The notes: generated by a model not told the origin, from the letters alone. A stretch of 46,056 nt of DNA from Bacteroidota bacterium (GCA_947459075.1 CANHBJ010000003.1:1-46056), one strand, 5' to 3'; shown: positions 18,697-28,393, counted from the stretch's first letter. Numbers and translations are program-made.

Positions 18697-21204
18697 TTAT
18701 GCTCCTATTAAATGTACTGGAATATTTTGGCCTGATGACAAGATCAACTCGTACATGTTATCTGCTTTGGGTATCTTAATTTCAAATGGCTCGTAGGTAT
18801 CAAATCTTCCTTTATTGTATCTAAAAAATTCGCCATTTTCTGGGTTAACTACAACCAGATTAATCCATTCATTTTCAAACCATGCTGAAGTTTCTGCTGA
18901 TTGATCAAGTGTTTGTTTAACCACATCGGGTAAATGTTCAATTACCATTAATAACCTAATTGGATCGTGCACTTCTATCATTTGCGATGGTAATCCTGGA
19001 CGTATATCTCCATCTATGCCGTTTGCAACACCAACCAAACCCATTACATTATGAGGTAGTTTACTGCCTGCACCTAACTTCTGGTTATCAACTCTAGAAA
19101 AATAATACTCTAAATTAATGCCACCGCATACAGGTGCTGCCGCCTTTAGTATGTTTAACAGCCATTTACCTTCAGGGTCAATTTTGTAATCATAAGAGTT
19201 CATAAAAGCGCGTCTGTCTAAAAATATGCCATGCGTAATCTCCCTTCTACCTATTATGCATAAGCTATTGGTTGCATGGTTAAGTTCTGGTCGTGGTTCA
19301 AATAGAGAAACAGATCGTGTTTTAATTTTTTCATGTACATATTTTGCAGGTTTTTTTGTATTTACAACTTCAAACCTGCGTGATCGTTCTCTCGCGTTCT
19401 CATCTAGTGCGTTGTTAAATGTGTGTTTGTTTTCTCGGTGAAGATAAATGTGTTTTTCACGTAGGTTTTCTTCATCATAAAAAACCATTTCATCTCTTGT
19501 GGTATCATGTAAAGCGGCTATAAACACTGTATTAACTGGAATGTTTATTCCTGCTATTTTAAGTATTTCTCTAACCTCTGTGTTATTTGCCATTTGGCAA
19601 AAAACACGTGCATTAACTGAACCAGGTCTTCCACTGCAAGCACCGCAATCATATGCAGCATAATGAGGGTTATTTACACTGCTAGAACCATGACCAATAA
19701 CATATACAATTGGTGCAAAATCATGAATTAAACCAATGCTTTTTAATACGGCCTCCAATCTATTTGCCATTTCTAATTGTGAAAAACCAACTTGTAAATT
19801 ATGCAGATTGGGTTGATTAGGATGGTATTCAACGGTAAGTTTAGATAGTTTTTCCATATGCCTTAATGAGGTTGCTGTGGCCGGACTCATGGAAGGTTTA
19901 AACAAGTTGACGCACAATCTTAATGCCGACCAAAACCCTAATGTTTGAGAAATAAGCCAACCTGTAACTAAATTATGTGAGTGCTTACCTAAGTGTACAT
20001 CTTTATCTATCGTTCTGCTGCTATCATATTCCTTTATTAAAAATTTAGGAGTAATTGGTACTGGACATGATTTGGTTAAGAATTTACCATGCTCAGGTTG
20101 ATAATAGAATTCAACACCAAAGTGGCCGGGAGTCCCAAAAGTTTCGCATTTATTGTTTAACTGTTCAACATGTCTTCTTATAGAGCATTCCCTATCATCT
20201 ATACAAAATAATGCTTGAAAGCTTTTATCTTTAATTGATATAGATTTTGTTGATGGAATACTATTTTGTTTTACAGCGCAAAGAATGCTATCGTAATATG
20301 TCCACTCGTAGGCTTCTTGCCACATATTAACTAATTCTTGATATTCGCTTTTGTCAATTGCAGCAAAAAGGCTAGTTGGAGGCATTTCAACTTTTTCAGA
20401 TATCGGCTTCCAATTGTTTCCTAAATAAAAGGTGAGTGAGTCAATTTCTAAAAGTAATTCAAATGCTATAAAATCATGAAGTGTTATGTTGCGCTTATCA
20501 AGTAAAGTTTCTGGTTGATCTTCTATTGTAGCCACTAAACCAGACCAACCTGGATGACTAAATTGCTGATCAAAAAGATAATTCTCGAACCAAATTTCAT
20601 CGCCAACCACTATGTGCAGCAATGCAGGTAACTTACATTGCGAGTGTAGTAATAAATGTCTAGCGCGTTCAGTTTTAAAGAAACTAACATGGCTATTACG
20701 CTCAAGCTCACGTAGAGATGAAAGAAATCCTTTGTGCTCAATTGGAAAATTATCTATAGCAATCCCTTGGTCAAGATAGCTGCATAATATCCTAAATAAT
20801 AAAGGCTGAATCTGATTATCTAAATCAATTCTAAAGGAGTCTTTCCAATACGCGCGTAGCTTGCCAATTTTTATTTTGCATGTTGGTTGAATTGATTTGT
20901 TTAACATTTTCTCTTTCCATTCAACTAAACAATTTTCTCCTTTATATTTAATAATAACATTGTTTAGTATCTTATCATTAATTTCATTTTTCCCATATAA
21001 GTCATTGTACTCGATTAAAGTTAGAAAAGTATTAAATCCGAATATTTCAGTTGCCTGATTTAACCCATCAATAAAGTTTAAGTGTTGAAATGCATGTAAA
21101 GTATTATGATGTACAAAGTCTTTTAATGGTGCCTGACTAGGCAAATAATGCTTGAGATTGTGCAGCACATGCTCTTCTGCAAATGCCGATTTTTTTATAT
21201 CCAT
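18697..21204 (-). CDS. dabA: DUF2309/UPF0753 family protein; DabA-type inorganic carbon transporter subunit (beta-CA-like zinc site)
   Basis: 'LHNLKHYLPSQAPLKDFVHHNTLHAFQHL' N-term; 'FQALFCIDDRECSIRRHVEQ' (Cys-x-Asp) and 'VIGHGSSSVNNPHYAAYDCGACSGRPGSVNARVF' (His...Cys) candidate Zn ligands. Confidence 0.92.
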   Translation of the reverse strand: MDIKKSAFAEEHVLHNLKHYLPSQAPLKDFVHHNTLHAFQHLNFIDGLNQATEIFGFNTFLTLIEYNDLYGKNEINDKILNNVIIKYKGENCLVEWKEKMLNKSIQPTCKIKIGKLRAYWKDSFRIDLDNQIQPLLFRILCSYLDQGIAIDNFPIEHKGFLSSLRELERNSHVSFFKTERARHLLLHSQCKLPALLHIVVGDEIWFENYLFDQQFSHPGWSGLVATIEDQPETLLDKRNITLHDFIAFELLLEIDSLTFYLGNNWKPISEKVEMPPTSLFAAIDKSEYQELVNMWQEAYEWTYYDSILCAVKQNSIPSTKSISIKDKSFQALFCIDDRECSIRRHVEQLNNKCETFGTPGHFGVEFYYQPEHGKFLTKSCPVPITPKFLIKEYDSSRTIDKDVHLGKHSHNLVTGWLISQTLGFWSALRLCVNLFKPSMSPATATSLRHMEKLSKLTVEYHPNQPNLHNLQVGFSQLEMANRLEAVLKSIGLIHDFAPIVYVIGHGSSSVNNPHYAAYDCGACSGRPGSVNARVFCQMANNTEVREILKIAGINIPVNTVFIAALHDTTRDEMVFYDEENLREKHIYLHRENKHTFNNALDENARERSRRFEVVNTKKPAKYVHEKIKTRSVSLFEPRPELNHATNSLCIIGRREITHGIFLDRRAFMNSYDYKIDPEGKWLLNILKAAAPVCGGINLEYYFSRVDNQKLGAGSKLPHNVMGLVGVANGIDGDIRPGLPSQMIEVHDPIRLLMVIEHLPDVVKQTLDQSAETSAWFENEWINLVVVNPENGEFFRYNKGRFDTYEPFEIKIPKADNMYELILSSGQNIPVHLIGA

Positions 21205-21245
21205 GAAAATAGAATAAAATAATAAATAGGAATTGAGACGATGGC

Positions 21246-21276
21246 TGTGGTTCGCTATCGTTTTAGCGTGGTTCGC
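21246..21276. repeat. 9-bp direct repeat GTGGTTCGC x2 with 21-bp period upstream of dabA
   Basis: tGTGGTTCGCtatcgttttagcGTGGTTCGC; copies at 21247-21255 and 21268-21276, about 45-75 bp upstream of the dabA start. Confidence 0.6.
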
Positions 21277-21293
21277 GCCAAAGCATAAAAATC

Positions 21294-21629
21294 CTAAATA
21301 GTTAGCCGACTAACTAGCAAATATTTCGGGAATATACTCGCTTTATTCAGTTGGAAAATGAGAGCCCTAAGACGCGTATTTACTGACGCACAACTCAATG
21401 AGTTAAACCCAAAAAGCAAAATGAATATTAAACCTAAAGAAGATATTTCTATTTTAATATTACCATCTTCTATCTCTATATCTTCAGATAACAAGAGGGG
21501 TATGCTATGATGTGTATTTTTTACAGAATGGTGGTATACTTTGGCAAAAGGAGTTACAACCTTTGATAACAAAGGAATGACTAAAATCAATAGAGAAAAA
21601 GCTAGAATTAAACTTTTGCTAAAATTCAC
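21294..21629 (-). CDS. Small hypothetical membrane protein with His-containing loop
   Basis: 111 aa; two hydrophobic segments flanking 'YHHSVKNTHHSIPLLLSEDIEIEDGNIKIEI'. Same strand as dabA, 89 nt upstream. Confidence 0.55.
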   Translation of the reverse strand: MNFSKSLILAFSLLILVIPLLSKVVTPFAKVYHHSVKNTHHSIPLLLSEDIEIEDGNIKIEISSLGLIFILLFGFNSLSCASVNTRLRALIFQLNKASIFPKYLLVSRLTI

Positions 21630-21753
21630 TTTTCAAATGTAACCTATTTTAGATAAACATTTCATAATATGCTTAAATTAATCATGTAATTTTTAGCTAA
21701 GATTCAATAGCCACCAACAAATATCTTATCTTCACGGCCTAGTATAAAAATAG

Positions 21754-23127
21754 ATGTACAAAACATATAAACCCTATTTTACTCAAATTTTAAGACTTAG
21801 TTATCCTATTATTATTGGACAAATTGGTATTGTTTTAATGGGTGTTGCTGATGTAGTAATGATTGGTAATATTAATGCTACTAATTTGGCGGCAGCAGGT
21901 TTAGCCAACTCTGTTTATTTTTTAGTTTCAATTATTGGTATAGGAACTTTATCTGCAGTATCATCAATTGTTGCTAAAGCTAAAGGGGCTGGACATGCCA
22001 ACGAAACAGCCTTGTTACTCAGGCAAAGTATTTGGGCATCGCTAACATTAAGTTTTTTTATTATAACTGTTTTATACATACTAACAATAAATTTGGAGTG
22101 GTTTGGGCAAAGTGAAGAGGTTACGGTTTTAACAAAATCATACCTGCATATATTAAATGGTGGGACAATTTTTATGTTATTATTTACTGCTGTAAAACAG
22201 TTTAGTGATGGGTTGTCAATAACTAAACCTTCGGCTATTATTACATTATTGGGCTTAGCGCTTAATGTATTTTTAAATTGGGTTTTAATATACGGTAAGT
22301 TTGGCCTACCTGCTTTACAACTTGATGGTGCAGGTTATGCTACTTCTTTTACCCGATTGCTAATGGCATTGGCTATGTTAGTTTTTGTTTTAAAAGGTAA
22401 TATATATAAACCGTGGATTAAAATTAAAGAGCAAATCGGGGGCTTAAGTTTATTTAAAAACATCTTCCGTATCGGGTTGCCATCGGGTATGCAATATTTT
22501 TTCGAGGTGGGCGCATTTGCTTCAGCAGCAATTATGATAGGCTGGTTTAGTAAAGAGCAACTTGCGGCTCATCATATCGCTATTAATCTTGCATCGGTTA
22601 CCTATATGGTTGCAACAGGAATATCAGCAGGAGGCGGAATTGCCGTTGGAGATGCTTGGGGGCGCAAGAATAAAACAGACCTTATTATGTCGGGTAAGGC
22701 AGCATTGATTATGAGTGTGTTATTTATGGGAAGTACCGCATTGTTATTTGCTGTATTTAATACTTTTTTTGTTGGTTTATATATTGATGATGTATTGGTT
22801 GGTGGTATGGCCGCAAATCTGCTTTTAATTGCTGCATTGTTTCAACTTAGCGATGGTGTACAATGTGTAAGTCTTGGTATTTTACGTGGAATCAATGATA
22901 CAAAAATGCCAACAGTTTATACTGTGATAGCTTATTGGGTAATTGGTATTCCATTCGGTTGGTTATTGGCAAAATATTTCGATTTGGGATTATATGGAAT
23001 TTGGTTTGGTTTAAGTTTAGGTTTAACCTACTCGGCAATTATTTTAAGCCGTAGGTTTTTAAAAGAATCGCAGGAGTTTGATTTTGTGAAAGCAGAACAA
23101 CAACACTATAACGAACTTATCAATTAA
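21754..23127 (+). CDS. MATE family efflux transporter
   Basis: 'LSYPIIIGQIGIVLMGVADVVMIGNINATNLAAAGLANSVYFL' and 'GLPSGMQYFFEVGAFASAAIMIGWF' MATE motifs; 12-TM hydrophobic pattern. Confidence 0.94.
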   Translation: MYKTYKPYFTQILRLSYPIIIGQIGIVLMGVADVVMIGNINATNLAAAGLANSVYFLVSIIGIGTLSAVSSIVAKAKGAGHANETALLLRQSIWASLTLSFFIITVLYILTINLEWFGQSEEVTVLTKSYLHILNGGTIFMLLFTAVKQFSDGLSITKPSAIITLLGLALNVFLNWVLIYGKFGLPALQLDGAGYATSFTRLLMALAMLVFVLKGNIYKPWIKIKEQIGGLSLFKNIFRIGLPSGMQYFFEVGAFASAAIMIGWFSKEQLAAHHIAINLASVTYMVATGISAGGGIAVGDAWGRKNKTDLIMSGKAALIMSVLFMGSTALLFAVFNTFFVGLYIDDVLVGGMAANLLLIAALFQLSDGVQCVSLGILRGINDTKMPTVYTVIAYWVIGIPFGWLLAKYFDLGLYGIWFGLSLGLTYSAIILSRRFLKESQEFDFVKAEQQHYNELIN

Positions 23128-23129
23128 TC

Positions 23130-24062
23130 ATGAATTCAAACATTAAAGTGCACTTAGCGCTGTTTACCGTATCGTTGATTTATGGTGCTACATTTACAAT
23201 TGCCAAACAAGTGATGCCAACATATATTCAGCCTTTTGCTTTTATATTGATGCGCGTTTCAGTTGCGGCTATTTTTATCTTCATTTTCCATTCTATTTTC
23301 ATCAAAACAAAAATTACTGATTGGCGCGATATGAAGCAACTTTTTGTGAGTGCGTTATTTGGCGTTGCTTTTAATATGCTGCTTTTTTTCAAAGGACTTT
23401 CAATCACAACACCAATTAATGGCGCAGTACTAATGATGAATACCCCAATATTTGTTGTGGTATTTGCTGCCTTATATTTAAAAGAAAAAATCACCTATCA
23501 AAAAGTTATAGGTATTTTAATTGCTGCATTTGGTGCAGTTTTATTAATGGGTGGGGCAAGTTTTAACTTTAGCGGGCAAACAATTTGGGGAGATGTTATG
23601 GTTACAGCCAATGCCATTATTTATGCATTTTATCTTGTATATGCTAAGTCGCTTATGCAAAAGTATCACCCACTAACAGTTACTATGTGGAGTTTTTTAT
23701 TCGGTTGGTTAGTGGTTTTGCCTTTTGGTGCAGGAGAGTTTATGGAAATTAACTTCAATAATTTTACTCCCAAAATATGGCTATTTGTGGCTTTTGTAAC
23801 AATTGGCTCTACATTTTTAACCTATGTATTAAATGCTTATGCCCTTCGTAAGGCTAGTTCGTCTTTGGTTGGAAGTTATATTTACCTACAACCTGTATTG
23901 GCTACTTTAATTGCTATTTTATCGGGAAAGGATTTGCTTACGCTTGAAAAACTTATTTATGTTATGGTTATTTTTTTGGGAGTATTCCTGGTGAGTTGGA
24001 AAAAGAATTTATTAGAGGCATCACCACAAAATACATACAGTAAAAAAAATGCCTCGAAGTAA
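23130..24062 (+). CDS. EamA/DMT family transporter
   Basis: 10-TM pattern; 'SLIYGATFTIAKQVMPTYIQPFAFILMRVSVAAIFIF' and 'ASSSLVGSYIYLQPVLATLIAILSGKDLL'. Confidence 0.92.
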   Translation: MNSNIKVHLALFTVSLIYGATFTIAKQVMPTYIQPFAFILMRVSVAAIFIFIFHSIFIKTKITDWRDMKQLFVSALFGVAFNMLLFFKGLSITTPINGAVLMMNTPIFVVVFAALYLKEKITYQKVIGILIAAFGAVLLMGGASFNFSGQTIWGDVMVTANAIIYAFYLVYAKSLMQKYHPLTVTMWSFLFGWLVVLPFGAGEFMEINFNNFTPKIWLFVAFVTIGSTFLTYVLNAYALRKASSSLVGSYIYLQPVLATLIAILSGKDLLTLEKLIYVMVIFLGVFLVSWKKNLLEASPQNTYSKKNASK

Positions 24063-24080
24063 TTACTTCGAGGCATTTTT
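24045..24080. terminator. 36-bp perfect palindrome, bidirectional terminator including the EamA stop codon
   Basis: AAAAATGCCTCGAAGTAATTACTTCGAGGCATTTTT equals its own reverse complement; centre is adjacent to the TAA at 24060-24062. Confidence 0.85.
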
Positions 24081-24098
24081 ATATTTTATAATTTTCTA

Positions 24099-24794
24099 TT
24101 ACCAATCTTCTTCATCTACAATAATAGGATCTTTCATGTGTTTGGTGAAATCTTCCATTAGTCTTTTAATATCGGTGTCTGCATCACGCAATACTTTATC
24201 ATAGGTTTTTACAGATTTTGGTGATGTATAATAGAATTCAAAATAATTACGAATAGCATTACCGTTATTAGGTTTAATACCTTCATGAACCAAATTACTT
24301 ATTTGGTATTTATAACGTCCTTCTTTTATCCATACTGTAACTTTAAATTGATGCTTACCAATTGGTCGTTTAGTGTACTTACTACTGTAGTTGTAAGCCG
24401 AAATTACTCCGTTAATCACTAACTTTTGATTTTTCTTATCAATTTCAAATAACGTTTTCTCGTTTTTACTAAATCTTAATTGAGCCCATCGTTTAGCCCT
24501 AACATATAAAGAATCTGATCCAGTTTCTTCTTGTTCAACCACACCTAAGTAGGTAATTAGATTAGTTACTGAATCTATGTTTAATACAATACGTTCAAAT
24601 GGTTTTGCTAAAACCCCAGCATCTTGAGCGGGTTCTATCGGATTGCCATTTTCGTCATATTGCTGCTCTTCCTGTTTGGTGCTATCAGGGGTTTCGCTTG
24701 TTTGTGGATCACTTGTTTCTTCCGGGTTCTGTATTTGACCAAAGCCCACTAAACTTATCACACTAAATACAAATAATAGGATTACTTTTTTCAT
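24099..24794 (-). CDS. DUF4468-like secreted protein with TBP-like fold
   Basis: Signal peptide 'MKKVILLFVFSVISLVGFGQ'; 'KRWAQLRFSKNEKTLFEIDKKNQKLVINGVISAYN...FKVTVWIKEGRYKYQISNLVHEG'. Confidence 0.75.
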   Translation of the reverse strand: MKKVILLFVFSVISLVGFGQIQNPEETSDPQTSETPDSTKQEEQQYDENGNPIEPAQDAGVLAKPFERIVLNIDSVTNLITYLGVVEQEETGSDSLYVRAKRWAQLRFSKNEKTLFEIDKKNQKLVINGVISAYNYSSKYTKRPIGKHQFKVTVWIKEGRYKYQISNLVHEGIKPNNGNAIRNYFEFYYTSPKSVKTYDKVLRDADTDIKRLMEDFTKHMKDPIIVDEEDW

Positions 24795-24957
24795 TCTCTG
24801 TCTTTTGCTAATTAACTCAATTATGTTGATGTTATCGGTTTTTCAAAAATAGAAAATCATTTTGTTTTTCAAACCCCAATGTAAACGATATTTTTGGTGT
24901 GCTGTTTACAAAACTAAACGTATGCACTTTTAGTTTAATATTTGCAGCCTTAAAATT

Positions 24958-26670
24958 ATGCAGCAACACGTACACTCTATAGCCATAACTTGTGGTTTAC
25001 TTGGCATTAAACATGTGGTAATCAGTCCTGGATCTCGTTCTGCGCCATTGGTTTTGGCTTTTGCCCAGCACCATAATTTTAATATTCATGTTGCTATTGA
25101 TGAGAGGAGTGCTGCCTATATGGCCTTGGGTATGGCCCAACAAAAACAAATACCAGTTGTGCTAATTTGTACCTCTGGAACAGCTGTAGCTAATTATTAC
25201 CCTGCTGTAGCTGAGGCTTTTTATCAAAAAATACCGCTTTTATTACTTACAGCTGATCGCCCTTATGATTTACTTGACCAACAAGATGGGCAAATGATTA
25301 ATCAGAAAAACCTATTTGCGCACCACGTTAGGGCCTTTTATCAACTTAGTTGTTACCCTCATGGGGCTGAAAATCATCGTGAAACAACAGTTTTAGTTGC
25401 CGAAGCAATTGGGTTGACAACTTTCCCTGCAAAAGGGCCAGTACATATTAATGTACCTTTAAAAGAACCCCTTTATCCAAAAGCTATTCTGCCTAATCAC
25501 ATTCAAAAGCTTGAAAAAAGTATTCTCAAGTGGTTAACTAGTCACGTTTATAAGCCATTAGACGGCATTTCTAACAATGATTTTATTGAACTAGAACAAG
25601 CATGGATTAGTGCACCGAAAAAGATAATTTTAATAGGGCAAGGAGCTATGCACGATAAATGGATTACACCATTAATGGCATTAAAGGATCAAGCAGATGT
25701 GGTAATTATTGCAGATGTTGTGAGTAATAAACATGCTATGGCCAATGTGCACCATGTAGATAAATTACTTGGTTCGGTTGATGATAAAATACTAAAAGAA
25801 CTATCACCTGATTTATTGATAAGCTTTGGTGGTCCTGTATTATCAAAAAGTTTAAAAAACTGGCTAAAGCAACAAAAACCTACTTGGCATTTTCGTATTC
25901 AACAAGAACCTGAGCAAATTAACACATATAACAACGTTACCAAATTCTTAAGGGTTGATGTTTTTGAAACATTACAGCAGATAGCTTCGATTAAGTGGAA
26001 TAATAATCACAAGCCTGATTCCATCTTTATTAACAAATGGAAGAAAGTGTCTTTGGATATTGAAAAAAAAATTACCGCATTTGTACAAAAACCTATTTGG
26101 AGTGAATTACACGTAACGCATTATTTATTAAATCATATTCCTGATTGTTCTAATTTACAATTGGCTAATAGTAGCGTGGTGCGTTATGTTAGTTGGCTTG
26201 ATATGTTAAACAAAAGCTGGATTGTAAATAGTAATAGAGGAACAAGTGGTATAGATGGTTGTACAAGCACTGCTTTAGGTGCTGCAAAAGTAAATTTAAG
26301 ACCAACTATTTTACTAACTGGAGATATTGCCTTTTTATATGATAAAAATGCGTTTTGGTTGAATGATATTCCTCAAAATTTACGTGTGGTTGTTTTTAAT
26401 AATGGTGGTGGTGGAATATTTACTTTAATTGACGGACCAACTCATCATAAACAGTTTACACACTTGTTTACTACACCGCACCAACACAATGTAAAATCTG
26501 TTGCTGTTGATAATGGTTTAGATTATTACTTTTGCGAATCTTACAGCAACTTAAATAAAGTACTCAATCAGTTTTTTGAACCAACAAATGGTGCTGCAGT
26601 ATTAGAATTAAAGTTTGATATGAAGAAAAACGCTAAAATATTCGAAGCATTTAAAAAGATAAAACTATAA
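24958..26670 (+). CDS. menD: 2-succinyl-5-enolpyruvyl-6-hydroxy-3-cyclohexene-1-carboxylate synthase
   Basis: 'VISPGSRSAPLVLAFAQHHNFNIHVAIDERSAAYMALGMAQ...VVLICTSGTAVANYYPAVAEAFYQKIPLLLLTADRP', 'NSNRGTSGIDGCTSTALGAA', 'LLTGDIAFLYDKNAFW'. Confidence 0.97.
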   Translation: MQQHVHSIAITCGLLGIKHVVISPGSRSAPLVLAFAQHHNFNIHVAIDERSAAYMALGMAQQKQIPVVLICTSGTAVANYYPAVAEAFYQKIPLLLLTADRPYDLLDQQDGQMINQKNLFAHHVRAFYQLSCYPHGAENHRETTVLVAEAIGLTTFPAKGPVHINVPLKEPLYPKAILPNHIQKLEKSILKWLTSHVYKPLDGISNNDFIELEQAWISAPKKIILIGQGAMHDKWITPLMALKDQADVVIIADVVSNKHAMANVHHVDKLLGSVDDKILKELSPDLLISFGGPVLSKSLKNWLKQQKPTWHFRIQQEPEQINTYNNVTKFLRVDVFETLQQIASIKWNNNHKPDSIFINKWKKVSLDIEKKITAFVQKPIWSELHVTHYLLNHIPDCSNLQLANSSVVRYVSWLDMLNKSWIVNSNRGTSGIDGCTSTALGAAKVNLRPTILLTGDIAFLYDKNAFWLNDIPQNLRVVVFNNGGGGIFTLIDGPTHHKQFTHLFTTPHQHNVKSVAVDNGLDYYFCESYSNLNKVLNQFFEPTNGAAVLELKFDMKKNAKIFEAFKKIKL

Positions 26671-26685
26671 AATAAAGATAATAAC

Positions 26686-27510
26686 ATGGAAAGTAAATAT
26701 GCTTGGCAAACCATTAAAGAATATCAAGAAATTAAATATTCTTTTTTTGAAGGTGTAGCTAAAATTAGTATCAACCGTCCGGAAAAGCATAACGCCTTTA
26801 CCCCATTAACCGTAAAGGAAATGAGTGAAGCTATGGAATTAGCCCGCCAAGATGAGAATGTGTACTGTGTAATCTTAACAGGTGAAGGTGGAAAAGCATT
26901 TTGTAGTGGTGGCGATCAAAGCGTTCGTGGGCACGGTGGTTATGTTGGTAATGATGGCATTCCTCGTTTAAATGTGCTGGATTTACAAATGCAAATTCGC
27001 AGGATACCCAAACCTGTAATTGCCATGGTTGCAGGATATGCAATTGGAGGCGGACATGTGTTGCACGTGATTTGCGATTTAACTATTGCTGCAGAAAACG
27101 CTAAATTTGGTCAAACAGGTCCTAAAGTTGGTAGTTTTGACGGTGGTTTTGGTGCGGGTTATTTGGCGCGTTTAGTTGGGCAAAAGAAGGCACGTGAAAT
27201 TTGGTTTTTGTGTGATCAATACAACGCACAAGAAGCATTAGATATGGGTTTGGTAAATAAAGTTGTTCCGCTAGAAATGCTTGAGGATGCTACTTTAGAT
27301 TGGTGCCGTAAGATTATGGAGAAAAGTCCTATTGCATTGCGAATGCTTAAAAGTGCATTTAATGCTGAATTGGACGGACAAGCGGGTATACAAGAGTTGG
27401 CTGGTAACAGTACGTTGTTGTATTATATGAGTGATGAAGCCAAAGAAGGCAAAAACTCTTTCTTAGAAAAACGCAAACCAGATTTTAAAAAGTTTCCTAA
27501 GTTCCCTTAG
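26686..27510 (+). CDS. menB: 1,4-dihydroxy-2-naphthoyl-CoA synthase
   Basis: '[91 protein letters not shown]' is a MenB signature. Confidence 0.97.
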   Translation: MESKYAWQTIKEYQEIKYSFFEGVAKISINRPEKHNAFTPLTVKEMSEAMELARQDENVYCVILTGEGGKAFCSGGDQSVRGHGGYVGNDGIPRLNVLDLQMQIRRIPKPVIAMVAGYAIGGGHVLHVICDLTIAAENAKFGQTGPKVGSFDGGFGAGYLARLVGQKKAREIWFLCDQYNAQEALDMGLVNKVVPLEMLEDATLDWCRKIMEKSPIALRMLKSAFNAELDGQAGIQELAGNSTLLYYMSDEAKEGKNSFLEKRKPDFKKFPKFP

Positions 27511-27535
27511 TACTTAAGGCATAATACTTAAATTT

Positions 27536-27571
27536 AAAAGCCCCAGTTGATATAATCATCTGGGGCTTTTT
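27536..27571 (+). terminator. Hairpin terminator after menB (bidirectional)
   Basis: AAAAGCCCCAG-ttgatataatcat-CTGGGGCTTTTT. Confidence 0.8.
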
Positions 27572-27588
27572 GTAATTTTAAAATTTTT

Positions 27589-28383
27589 TTATCCTTTAGA
27601 TTGTTCGGGTAAAGAATTCAATATTCCATCCCAAAGTTCAAGTCTTGCTTGTAAACTTTTCTTCACCCAAAATTCAGCTTCAGCAATTTTTATTTCGTCA
27701 TTTCCGCATAGCTCTTCAGTCATGGCTAATGCAAGATGGCTGTGATGATCCCCATCAACTTCAATATGTCTTTCTAAATAGTATTTAAATGTACTGAATT
27801 GACCATTGCTTTTTTGATTGAGGTCGTTAACCAATCCAATAAACATTGCCGGAATTAGATCTTCTCTACCAAAGGTAAAAACTGCTGCCATTACATGTGG
27901 CTTATTCGTAGCAATTACATCAAAGGTGGTTTTTACAAATTGCCTTACAGATGGAACTTTAATTTCGTTTAACGCATCTTCAATCAACTTCCCATTTCGC
28001 AGCATATTTACAAAACTTTCAATCGTTTTTGTATCCGCCTTGGCCTGTGTCATACTATTAAGGTATAACTCAAAATGACTGGTTCTATTGCCGTGCTCAT
28101 CCACATCACTTTCTTCACCTACAACAATTTCATTTATCAAATACCTGGTTGATGCATTGCCAACAGGAAACCAAGGAATATTTACATTGGTTAAATGAAT
28201 TTGCAAACTTTTTAGTAAACTCATAAAGTCCCAAACGGCAAATACATGTTGTTCCATAAACAACCTCACATCATCGGGATGATGCATGCGTTTATATAAC
28301 GGGTGATCAATAAGCTTTTCTTTTTGAGCTAAAGTGTTGTCTTGGATAATCGTTGTTCCTTTATTCATATTTCGGTTGATCAA
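27589..28383 (-). CDS. DUF3050 family protein (possible heme-oxygenase-like fold)
   Basis: 'LIDHPLYKRMHHPDDVRLFMEQHVFAVWDFMSLLKSLQ', 'NEIVVGEESDVDEHGNRTSHFELYL', 'YYLERHIEVDGDHHSHLALAM'; DUF3050-like His/Glu motif spacing. Confidence 0.8.
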   Translation of the reverse strand: MINRNMNKGTTIIQDNTLAQKEKLIDHPLYKRMHHPDDVRLFMEQHVFAVWDFMSLLKSLQIHLTNVNIPWFPVGNASTRYLINEIVVGEESDVDEHGNRTSHFELYLNSMTQAKADTKTIESFVNMLRNGKLIEDALNEIKVPSVRQFVKTTFDVIATNKPHVMAAVFTFGREDLIPAMFIGLVNDLNQKSNGQFSTFKYYLERHIEVDGDHHSHLALAMTEELCGNDEIKIAEAEFWVKKSLQARLELWDGILNSLPEQSKG

Positions 28384-28393
28384 CTTGGGTTGA

